This document shows positions 15,043-21,391 of a stretch of DNA of 24,032 nt, piece after piece. Position numbers and translations under genes: made by a program. Every line of letters starts with the position of its first letter. Positions within the stretch are counted from its first letter, which is position 1. The notes below the pieces were generated by a model, which did not search any database, was not told the origin of the DNA, and saw only the letters and a list, made by a program, of their open reading frames with translations. The DNA comes from Anaerolineae bacterium (GTDB taxonomy: Bacteria; Chloroflexota; Anaerolineae; Epilineales; JAHCIE01). The DNA lies in the NCBI GenBank assembly GCA_026129385.1, contig JAHCIE010000014.1, positions 1 to 24,032 of the forward strand, read 5' to 3'.

Positions 15043-15951
15043 TTACGAGCGAAGCCGCGGATTGAAGACTTCCGCCACACCTCGCTCCAGCGCGACCAGG
15101 CTTAGCTGGAAGAACGAGATGGCTAGCACGGGGGCCATGATATACCAGAAGCTGTCCCGCGCAAAAATCGCGCCGCGCGTATAGGCGAAGCGCAGCATGA
15201 TGCCCCAGTTCGTGCCCGCCAGGGGAACCAGGCCCAGGAAGACCAGGGCCGTCTGGAAGTACATGGCCGACGTGATCGCCAGAATGAAGTTGATAGTCAG
15301 GTAGCTGACCATGTTGGGCAGCACCTCGCGGGTGACAATGTGGGTCGTGCCCAGGTCTAGCACCCGCGCTGCCTCCACAAAGTCGCGCTCCTTAATGGAC
15401 AGCACCTGGGCGCGGACGGCGCGCGTCAGGCTGGCCCAACTGAGAAGGCCGATGATGAGGATCAACGTCGCAGGACCGCTCACTCGAATGAAGGCGGCCA
15501 TGACGATGAGGAGCGGCAATTGCGGAATAGTCAGCCAGACATCCGTTAGCAGCATCAGCGACGAGTCCACCTTGCCGCCCAAGACGCCGCTGAACCCACC
15601 CAGGGCCGTGCCGACGAGGGTTGACACGACAGCCGCCCCCACGGCCACGGCGATCAACTCGCGACCGCCATGAACAATCTGCGAGAACACATCCTTGCCC
15701 TGGCTGTCAAAGCCGAAGGGATGCGTCAGGCTGGGCGGCGCGTAGATCAGATCCACCTTGACCGTATCATCGAGGGGGATGATATACGGCAGCACGAAGA
15801 CCAGAATCAGGTAGAAGCTCACCCCGATCATCCCGATCAGGCTGACCCGGTTGCGGGCCAGGAGCCGCAGGGTAGCCCATATGGTCCCCAATACGCTCAG
15901 CGGCGCACTAAGCGGGGATGGCCCTGGAACGTCGGCCGTGGTCGTCGTCAT
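15043..15951 (-). CDS. ABC transporter permease (OppC/DppC type)
   Basis: A 302-residue membrane protein. An N-terminal cytoplasmic stretch and first helix (IGMIGVSFYLILVFVLPYII) are followed by a short periplasmic segment (HPFGFDSQGKDVFSQIVHGGR, typical of DppC proteins). Then come the five-helix permease core and the EAA loop DFVEAARVLDLGTTHIVTREVLPN, which contacts the ATPases. It ends near FNPRLRS, as is usual for the family. The start ATG at 15951 has GGGGGAG upstream, placed inside the end of the previous permease gene; the two genes are two bases apart. Together with the OppB-type partner it forms the translocation pore. Confidence 0.92.
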   Translation of the reverse strand: MTTTTADVPGPSPLSAPLSVLGTIWATLRLLARNRVSLIGMIGVSFYLILVFVLPYIIPLDDTVKVDLIYAPPSLTHPFGFDSQGKDVFSQIVHGGRELIAVAVGAAVVSTLVGTALGGFSGVLGGKVDSSLMLLTDVWLTIPQLPLLIVMAAFIRVSGPATLILIIGLLSWASLTRAVRAQVLSIKERDFVEAARVLDLGTTHIVTREVLPNMVSYLTINFILAITSAMYFQTALVFLGLVPLAGTNWGIMLRFAYTRGAIFARDSFWYIMAPVLAISFFQLSLVALERGVAEVFNPRLRS

Positions 15952-15953
15952 GA

Positions 15954-17036
15954 TTATTCTCCCCCGCTGATGCGGATGCGCGGGTCGAGCAGGCCATAGC
16001 TCAGGTCGGTGATCAGGTTCGCCATCACCACCGCCACCGTAAACACGAGGAAGACGCCCTGCATCACGGGATAGTCGCGCTGAAAGACCGACTGCACCAG
16101 CACCGACCCAATACCCTGGTAACGAAACAGTTCCTCGATGACCGCAGCGCCACCGACGATGGACGCCACGGCCAGCGCAAAGGCTGTCACCAGTGGCAGG
16201 GAGGCGTTGCGCCCGACATAATGGAGGGCGATGCGCCTATCCGACAGGCCGCGCGCGCGGGCTACGGTGACGTAGTCCTCACCCAGGGTCGCCAGGGTGC
16301 TGTTACGCATACTCAGCATCCAGAAACCCACGGTGGTGATGACGTAGGTCGCAATGGGGAGCGCGGCGTGATATAGGGCATCCTGGAAAAACGTCGCGTT
16401 GAACCCCGGCGTGACACCCGGCGACAGTGAGCCGCGGATGGCAGCGAAGTTCACCCAATTCCAGCGGACAGCGACGAAGACGATGATCAGAATGCCAACG
16501 ATGTAGTTGGGGATACTGGTGGTGGCTGAGGCGAAAACCGATAGCCCGTTATCGGTCCAGGTATCACGGCGGTAGGCCATGAGAATGCCGAGGAGAATAC
16601 CGACAGTGACGCTGATCACAAGCGCCGTGCCCACGCTAAACAGGGTCCAGGGCAGGAACTGCGCAATGATCGATGTCACCGGCGTACCCGGACTGCGCAG
16701 TGACATACCGAGGTCGCCGTGCATGACACCGCTCAGATAGGACAGATACTGCTTCCAGAGGGGAGCTGTCAGGTCGATGGCGAACAGCGCTGCCGCCTGA
16801 CTCATCGCGTCCTGGTAGGGTATGCCATACTGGGAGATCAACTCCTGGACGTAGATCTCCAGTGGGTTCGACGGCATCAGGCGAACCAGGAAAAAGAGGA
16901 GTGTCGTCACAAACCAGATTGTAAAGATGGCCTTGAGAATGCGCCGGAACAGATAACTGTCCCACAGCCTGCGCAACCCCTGGCCCAGACTCATGCTGTC
17001 GCGCGATCCAGTCTGGGGAGTCGCTACTGAAGCCAC
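15954..17036 (-). CDS. ABC transporter permease (OppB/DppB type)
   Basis: A 360-residue membrane protein, first gene of the import operon. TM1 (LKAIFTIWFVTTLLFFLVRL) with PSNP after it is characteristic of OppB/DppB. A periplasmic stretch and five further helices follow, with an EAA-type loop EDYVTVARARGLSDRRIALHY and a C-terminal YGLLDPRIR. Start is a GTG at 17036 with AGGAGG four bases upstream. It is longer than E. coli DppB at the N-terminus, where about 20 extra cytoplasmic residues precede the first helix. A consensus promoter about 130 bp upstream (17170-17197) should drive it. Confidence 0.92.
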   Translation of the reverse strand: MASVATPQTGSRDSMSLGQGLRRLWDSYLFRRILKAIFTIWFVTTLLFFLVRLMPSNPLEIYVQELISQYGIPYQDAMSQAAALFAIDLTAPLWKQYLSYLSGVMHGDLGMSLRSPGTPVTSIIAQFLPWTLFSVGTALVISVTVGILLGILMAYRRDTWTDNGLSVFASATTSIPNYIVGILIIVFVAVRWNWVNFAAIRGSLSPGVTPGFNATFFQDALYHAALPIATYVITTVGFWMLSMRNSTLATLGEDYVTVARARGLSDRRIALHYVGRNASLPLVTAFALAVASIVGGAAVIEELFRYQGIGSVLVQSVFQRDYPVMQGVFLVFTVAVVMANLITDLSYGLLDPRIRISGGE

Positions 17037-17145
17037 AATGCCTCCTCACGTCACAGTGAGCCACTACCAAGTGCGCCTCACGCCCAACGCAACCGCCTGC
17101 GAGCAAGCGAGGTAGCGCGGCCTCAGCCTGCTCCCGGTCAAACAA

Positions 17146-17161
17146 ACTGGTCTATGCGAAT
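17146..17161. promoter_or_regulatory. Second dre-like operator, at the ABC operon promoter
   Basis: On the minus strand the site reads ATTCGCATAGACCAGT. Its right half TAGACCAGT fits the DasR element fully, and 12 of 16 bases agree overall. It starts eight bases downstream of the -10 box, nearly the same geometry as the site at the GH20 promoter. The left half is degenerate, so affinity may be lower. Confidence 0.42.
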
Positions 17162-17182
17162 ATGCCGGGATTATATGCGAAT
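17153..17182. repeat. Two TATGCGAAT direct repeats, 21 bp apart
   Basis: Identical 9-base words at 17153-17161 and 17174-17182 lie on the same face of the helix (two turns apart). The second overlaps the -10 box of the ABC operon promoter and the first lies just past the expected start. Such spacing suits a dimeric regulator binding direct repeats, but chance is possible. Confidence 0.4.
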
Positions 17183-17197
17183 GAAAAACGGTGTCAA
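17170..17197 (-). promoter_or_regulatory. Consensus sigma-70 promoter of the ABC import operon
   Basis: On the minus strand a perfect TTGACA (17192-17197) and a perfect TATAAT (17170-17175) are separated by 16 bases. The start of transcription is expected near 17163, giving a leader of about 127 bases before the GTG at 17036. This is the strongest promoter in the window and is overlapped by operator-like sequences. Confidence 0.75.
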
Positions 17198-17218
17198 ACG
17201 CGCTCCCGCCATTCAGAT

Positions 17219-17247
17219 TTGGCGGTGTACCGTTTTCATGGTATTAC
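17219..17247 (+). promoter_or_regulatory. Weak candidate promoter for the MFS gene
   Basis: TTGGCG (17219-17224) and TATTAC (17242-17247) are 17 bases apart, 30 bases before the ATG at 17277. Only a moderate match, listed because the gene must have its own promoter in this divergent spacer. Confidence 0.3.
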
Positions 17248-17276
17248 CCGGCTATCCTGCCCCAAGGCGCGCTCGC

Positions 17277-18434
17277 ATGACCTCCAAGACCAGTCTCCGC
17301 CCCTTCATTCGGTTCTTCATCGCCTACTACATCGCGATTGGCGCGATCTCCCCCTTTCTGTCCCTCTACCTCCAGGGACAAGGCTTCGATGGTGTTCAGA
17401 TCGGCCTCATCTTCGGCCTGACGCCCATCGTCTCTCTACTGGCGCAGCCCTGGTGGGGAGCCATCGCCGACGCTTTCTCCATGCGGCGACGCCTGCTAAC
17501 GGGCGTACTCATCATCTCTGGCGCGATCAGCCTCGTGCTGCCCATCGCCCAGGGCTTCGTGGCCGTCACCCTCGTGATGCTGGCGTTAACCCTGTTTCGC
17601 ACGCCGAGCCTGCCCATCGCCAACGCCATCACCCTCGAAGCCCTCGCCCCCCATCGCGAGCGCTACCCCCAGATTCGCGCCTGGGGATCGGCCAGTTTCG
17701 CCATCACCTCGCTGCTTGTCGGTTGGCTGATGGTCGACCGCGCCCTCGTCGGGACGATCTACCTCTCGGCGCTCGGACTATTCCTTGCCGCCCTCGTCAG
17801 CCACTTTCTCCCCAACAGCCGCGCCCCCATCGTCGCCCGCTGGTGGGAGGGCTGGGACATGGCGCGCCACAATCGGCCCTTCCTGCTCTTCCTCCTGGCG
17901 ATGGTGACGCTCCAGTTCACCCACCCGCTGGCGGTCGCCTATCTGCCCCTCTACCTCAAAGACCTCGGCGCGCCGGGCTGGATGATCGGGGCGGCCTGGG
18001 GCATCGCCGCCGGCATGGAAGTTCCCCTCATGGCCCTGACGCCGCGCCTGATCCGCAAGTACGGGGCGAAGCGGGTGCTGGTAGGCTTTACGGCGGCCGT
18101 CCCGCTGCGCTGGGCTTTGTACAGTCTCATCCCCGTGCCGCTGCTCATTCTGCCCCTGCAATTTCTGCACGCCATGGCCGCCGCCGCCTACTACGCTGCC
18201 GCCATCACCTACGTCGATGGTCTGGTCCCGGCCCAGTGGCGGGCTACGGGCCAGGGCTTCTACGGTGCGCTGAGTGATAGTCTCGGCATCGGCCTCGGCT
18301 CACTCTTCTTCGGCTGGGTCTATCAGACCTGGGGTATCACGCAGGCTTTCATCGTCGGCGCGGGCATCGCCCTGGTGGGTTGGCTGATGCTGGTAGCGTT
18401 CGTCCACCCACAAGGCGCGCCCACCAGCCAGTGA
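17277..18434 (+). CDS. MFS transporter (MFS_1-like/nucleoside-sugar symporter type)
   Basis: A 385-residue protein with about twelve hydrophobic segments in two halves. The first half opens FIRFFIAYYIAIGAISPFLSLYL and includes GLIFGLTPIVSLLAQPWWGAIAD, the motif-A-like loop DAFSMRRRLL and IRAWGSASFAITSLLVGWLM. The second half starts near FLLFLLAMVTLQFTHPLAVAYLPLYL. This pattern fits the MFS_1-like group (PF12832), which includes putative phenylpropionate, nucleoside and sugar carriers. Substrate unknown. I chose the ATG at 17277; the frame is open to 17154, but the added 41 residues run through the promoter region of the divergent operon and do not look coding. It ends at a bidirectional hairpin. 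Confidence 0.88.
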   Translation: MTSKTSLRPFIRFFIAYYIAIGAISPFLSLYLQGQGFDGVQIGLIFGLTPIVSLLAQPWWGAIADAFSMRRRLLTGVLIISGAISLVLPIAQGFVAVTLVMLALTLFRTPSLPIANAITLEALAPHRERYPQIRAWGSASFAITSLLVGWLMVDRALVGTIYLSALGLFLAALVSHFLPNSRAPIVARWWEGWDMARHNRPFLLFLLAMVTLQFTHPLAVAYLPLYLKDLGAPGWMIGAAWGIAAGMEVPLMALTPRLIRKYGAKRVLVGFTAAVPLRWALYSLIPVPLLILPLQFLHAMAAAAYYAAAITYVDGLVPAQWRATGQGFYGALSDSLGIGLGSLFFGWVYQTWGITQAFIVGAGIALVGWLMLVAFVHPQGAPTSQ

Positions 18435-19410
18435 CCACCGACCACGGCGGAAGAAGCACACGCAAAAAGCGGTCAGTGGTCGCAGGAACCTTCTCCAGGA
18501 CCCGCACGAAGGGCTGGCCCTCGGCACGGCCGTCATTGTCGGGGCCAGCCCATAACGCGCCATCCGCCGCCAGCGCCAACCCCTCGATCTTCGGAAAATC
18601 GCCCAGGGGTCGGGTGTCGGCCAGAAGCGTCTTGGCGATAATACGCCCTATCAGGTCGCTGCGCTTCTTGACCAGACCCTCAAAAGGCGCAACCCCATCC
18701 AGACGGAACGTATAGATTCGTTTGACGCGCGCCCGCTTGCCCTCCTCATTATCGCGCTCGATGACGGCATAGCGATCCCCGCCCAGATTGATCAGCTCCG
18801 ACAGGCCGACAAAGGTCCCCGACTTGCGGCCCACATCTAGCGGGTAGAGGAAGAACTCCCAGGCGCGCTGCGCCAGTTCGTAGCGCGCGATACGGGTGAA
18901 GCGGCCCTGGGCATCGCTGTCATCGCGAAACGCCCCCTGAATGGCCGCCAGGATGTAGCGGCCATCGCTAGAAACCGTGATACCCTCGAACCCATACTTG
19001 CTGATCAGGCCGCCGAGCGGCGAGTCGACCTCGTCGGGCAGCCGCACCTCCTGGAGAACGCGACCCTGCCTATCGACCTGAACGAGCATATTGGGCAGGT
19101 AATCGTCGTGGTCAAAGCGGCCGTTCCCTTCGGACGCCAGCCAGAAGCCCGGCTCGGCCGGGGCCTGCGCCGACGTGTCGTGGGCGATACCTTCCAGGTC
19201 GTAATAGGCCTGGCGGCCCGCCTGGGTAATGTCGGCCGTGATGGCGGCTTCCAGTGGCACGCCCTCTGGCGAGATGCGGATGCGAATCACCCGCGAGGCG
19301 TAGGCGTCGTCTGGCACGGCGTACAGCGCCAAGGGATCCACCGGATCGGCGACCAGGCCCGACAGAGCGCCCCACTCCTGATTGTTGACATCCCATTGAA
19401 CCTGCCCCAT
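18349..19410 (-). CDS. Esterase-like activity of phytase family protein (PF13449-type), no signal peptide
   Basis: 353 residues as read. EWGALSGLVADP, LYAVPDD, ASEGNGRFDHDDYLPN, YGFEGITVSSDGRYILAAIQ, SELINLGGDRYAVIERDN and FPKIEGLALAADGALWAGPDNDG fit the beta-propeller-like esterase-like phytase family, usually exported phosphatases or esterases. The last 45 or so residues (after FVRVLEK) are Arg/Trp/Pro-rich, run through the terminator hairpin and end inside the MFS gene on the other strand. A single indel near 18495 would give a stop a few codons on, so the true end is probably near 18480. The ATG at 19410 follows GGGGGGCAGGT. It is in frame with the upstream secreted-protein gene, separated by its TAG and 11 sense codons. 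The lack of its own signal peptide is odd for the family. Confidence 0.75.
   Translation of the reverse strand: MGQVQWDVNNQEWGALSGLVADPVDPLALYAVPDDAYASRVIRIRISPEGVPLEAAITADITQAGRQAYYDLEGIAHDTSAQAPAEPGFWLASEGNGRFDHDDYLPNMLVQVDRQGRVLQEVRLPDEVDSPLGGLISKYGFEGITVSSDGRYILAAIQGAFRDDSDAQGRFTRIARYELAQRAWEFFLYPLDVGRKSGTFVGLSELINLGGDRYAVIERDNEEGKRARVKRIYTFRLDGVAPFEGLVKKRSDLIGRIIAKTLLADTRPLGDFPKIEGLALAADGALWAGPDNDGRAEGQPFVRVLEKVPATTDRFLRVLLPPWSVVTGWWARLVGGRTLPASANPPGRCPRRR
18433..18481. terminator. Bidirectional GACCAC hairpin between MFS and phytase-like genes
   Basis: Arms GACCACCGACC (18433-18443) and GGTCAGTGGTC (18471-18481) pair over 11 bp with one G-T wobble; loop 27 bases. The left arm begins inside the MFS stop codon. 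Same word family as the other gene-end hairpins. It probably serves both convergent genes. Confidence 0.6.
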
Positions 19411-19443
19411 ACCTGCCCCCCAATGGCAAACCGTGGCGACCTG

Positions 19444-20283
19444 CTAGAGGCCAACCTCGCGGCGGCGGCGTACGATGTCCAGGCCGAGGGCCAAAGTGAT
19501 GCCGATAGCCCCGAGCAGAATTAACAGGGCCGCCCTATCCTGGGGATCGTCCGATCCCGTCGGCGGCAGCGGTGGGGTGGGTGTCTGGGTAGGGGGCGGC
19601 GTGGCCGTCGGCGGGCGGGTCGGTGTCCCCGTGACGGTCGGCGTAGGACTGGGGAAGTAGACAATCATGTCCTGATTGGCGGCCGGCGCATCGAGCCGCA
19701 GGCCCTGGGGCAGCCACATGGTGACGGGCGCGCCCGTCGTGTTGGTAATGGTAAGGTTGCCAGCGCCAAGCCATGGGGGGTTCGAATCGGGCAGGCCGGC
19801 GGTGATGGGCCGCCAGTCAGCGTAGCTGACCGTCACCACGCCAGCCCGCAGGGCATCCAACAGCGTCAGCCCACCGGGCGCGGGCGGGGCCTGGTCGGCA
19901 TTGGCGATGATCTCTGACCCGATAACGTGCGGGGAGTTCACCCATCGCCTCGTCGCATCGTACCACAACGCCAGCTGAACCTGATAGGGGGCGGTGGCAG
20001 GGTAGCCGCGACTCAGCGAGTAGCGCAGAATATTCGTCTGCCGAGGCGATGCCTGCCCCCCAATTGGTGGAAAGACCCGGGGAAAGAGCTTGTTGTACTC
20101 AAGGCAGAAGGCGCGAATGGACACCGTCTGGCTTTGACCGGCATCCAGGGTCAGTGGGGGTACATCGACCGGCCCTTGCGCCTGCACAACCGACGCGAAC
20201 GCCACCAGCGCGAGCAGCAGCAGGCCGCCGACAGTCACGGCGAGCCGTCGACGCCCGTACACCCACACAGTTGAACATGACAT
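19444..20283 (-). CDS. Secreted surface protein with LPPTG sorting-like C-terminus
   Basis: 279 residues. A signal peptide (RRRLAVTVGGLLLLALVAFA, cleavage likely after VVQA) leads to a roughly 165-residue domain I do not recognise, with a single Cys. A Pro/Thr linker (SPTPTVTGTPTRPPTATPPP) follows. It ends with LPPTG (239-243), a hydrophobic helix (LLILLGAIGITLALGLDIV) and RRRRE. That is the order of a sortase cell-wall sorting signal; it could also be a plain C-terminal membrane anchor. No sortase gene is in the window. The start ATG at 20283 has GAGGG nine bases upstream. The phytase-like gene follows after 33 bases, so the two likely share a transcript from the promoter at 20336. Confidence 0.75.
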   Translation of the reverse strand: MSCSTVWVYGRRRLAVTVGGLLLLALVAFASVVQAQGPVDVPPLTLDAGQSQTVSIRAFCLEYNKLFPRVFPPIGGQASPRQTNILRYSLSRGYPATAPYQVQLALWYDATRRWVNSPHVIGSEIIANADQAPPAPGGLTLLDALRAGVVTVSYADWRPITAGLPDSNPPWLGAGNLTITNTTGAPVTMWLPQGLRLDAPAANQDMIVYFPSPTPTVTGTPTRPPTATPPPTQTPTPPLPPTGSDDPQDRAALLILLGAIGITLALGLDIVRRRREVGL

Positions 20284-20320
20284 GGCAATAATCCCTCGAT
20301 GCCGGAGTCGCGTAAGCACA

Positions 20321-20348
20321 GGTCAGGTTGAGCCGATTATACCTGACC
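20321..20348. promoter_or_regulatory. Perfect palindromic operator at the surface-protein promoter
   Basis: GGTCAGGT (20321-20328) and ACCTGACC (20341-20348) are exact inverted copies separated by 12 bases, about two helical turns centre to centre. The palindrome covers the -10 box and expected start of the minus-strand promoter, the usual place for a dimeric repressor. The regulator is unknown. Confidence 0.5.
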
Positions 20349-20364
20349 GTCTCGTAACTGTCTA
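20336..20364 (-). promoter_or_regulatory. Promoter of the surface-protein/phytase-like operon
   Basis: On the minus strand TAGACA (20359-20364) and a perfect TATAAT (20336-20341) are 17 bases apart. The start is expected near 20329, with a 45-base leader to the ATG at 20283. It is covered by the palindrome at 20321-20348. Confidence 0.65.
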
Positions 20365-20410
20365 GGTCAACACTGGCGGCAGGTCCCGACTCGCGCCGCC
20401 AAGAGGCAGG

Positions 20411-20419
20411 TGCTATAAT
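20411..20419 (+). promoter_or_regulatory. Extended -10 promoter of the ThuA-like gene
   Basis: TGCTATAAT is an extended -10 element (TG, one base, then perfect TATAAT at 20414-20419). No convincing -35 lies upstream, as is common for extended -10 promoters. The start would be near 20426, about 48 bases before the ATG at 20474. Confidence 0.55.
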
Positions 20420-20473
20420 GCCCCGAGTATCAGGCAATAGCGAATAGGCCTATGTTCAGAAAGGGCTTCCCTC

Positions 20474-21196
20474 ATGTCCGATGAGCTACGCGTGACCGTT
20501 TGGAACGAGTATCGTCACGAACACAATAGCCCCACCGTTCGCGCTGTCTACCCCGAGGGTATCCACAGCACAATTGCAGACGGGCTGCGATCCTACGGCT
20601 ATCAGGTACGCACCGCCACCCTGGATCAGCCTGAGCATGGGCTGCCCGCCGATATCCTCGACGCCACGGACGTGCTCATCTGGTGGGGCCACATGGCCCA
20701 CGACCAGGTCGACGATGCCATCGTGGAGCGCGTTCACCAACGCGTGCTGGGTGGCATGGGCCTCATTGTGCTTCATTCGGGGCACTTTTCCAAGATTTTC
20801 AAGCGCCTGATGGGTACAACCTGCGATCTAAAGTGGCGCGAAGGCAACGACCACGAGCGGCTCTGGGTCATCGCGCCGGGCCACCCCATTGCCGACGGCC
20901 TGGGCGAGACCATTGAGATCGAGCACGAGGAAATGTACGGCGAGCACTTCGATATCCCCGCCCCCGAGACCCTCGTCTTCATCAGCTGGTTCAACGGTGG
21001 CGAGGTCTTCCGTAGTGGCTGCTGCTACACTCGCGGCGCGGGCAAGATCTTCTACTTCCGCCCGGGCCACGAGTCCTACCCCACCTACTACCACCCCGAT
21101 GTGCAACGGGTCATGGCCAACGCTGTTCGCTGGGCCGCCCCCGTAGCCGGACCGAGCCGCATCTTCGGCAACCGCCAACCCCTTGAGCAGGGATGA
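20474..21196 (+). CDS. ThuA-like domain protein (trehalose utilisation type)
   Basis: A 240-residue protein with the ThuA fold, a class I glutamine-amidotransferase-like domain. It starts ELRVTVWNEYRHE and continues VYPEGIHSTIADGL, ATDVLIWWGHMAHDQV, GMGLIVLHSGHFSKIF, IEIEHEEMYGEHFDIP, GGEVFRSGCCYTRGAGKIFYFRPGHE and YYHPDVQRVMANAVRWA. ThuA proteins accompany sugar oxidoreductases of the Gfo/Idh/MocA type and are linked to 3-keto-sugar metabolism, though their chemistry is poorly known. The ATG at 20474 has AAAGGG eight bases upstream. It is a monocistronic gene with its own promoter and a terminator hairpin downstream. It may work with the oxidoreductase at 8844, but nothing here proves it. 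Confidence 0.87.
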   Translation: MSDELRVTVWNEYRHEHNSPTVRAVYPEGIHSTIADGLRSYGYQVRTATLDQPEHGLPADILDATDVLIWWGHMAHDQVDDAIVERVHQRVLGGMGLIVLHSGHFSKIFKRLMGTTCDLKWREGNDHERLWVIAPGHPIADGLGETIEIEHEEMYGEHFDIPAPETLVFISWFNGGEVFRSGCCYTRGAGKIFYFRPGHESYPTYYHPDVQRVMANAVRWAAPVAGPSRIFGNRQPLEQG

Positions 21197-21326
21197 GGCC
21201 CTATGCATCGAACAACCTGTGCCAGAGGCGGCGGCTATGCCCACGTTCGCGGATGCAACAGGTGGTAGCTACCGGCGACTCCCACCACCTCGCTGAGGCG
21301 GCGCGGGGCTGGTGTCGAGGCAAGAA

Positions 21327-21375
21327 GAAGGACCGGCGACCAATCAAAGGTGTCTTCGTTGGTCCCCGGTCCTTC
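21327..21375. terminator. Bidirectional GACCA hairpin between ThuA and LCP genes
   Basis: Arms GAAGGACCGGCGACCAA (21327-21343) and TTGGTCCCCGGTCCTTC (21359-21375) match at 16 of 17 positions around a 15-base loop. It sits 17 bases past the LCP gene stop and about 130 past the ThuA stop. The rest of the spacer 21197-21326 shows no gene. Same word family as 4483, 8779 and 18433. Confidence 0.65.
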
Positions 21376-21391
21376 ACCTGCGGTCCACTAC

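Noticed and set aside
17154..17276. Longer N-terminus for the MFS protein
   Set aside because: The extra 41 residues run through the promoter and operator region of the divergent operon and have no membrane-protein character.
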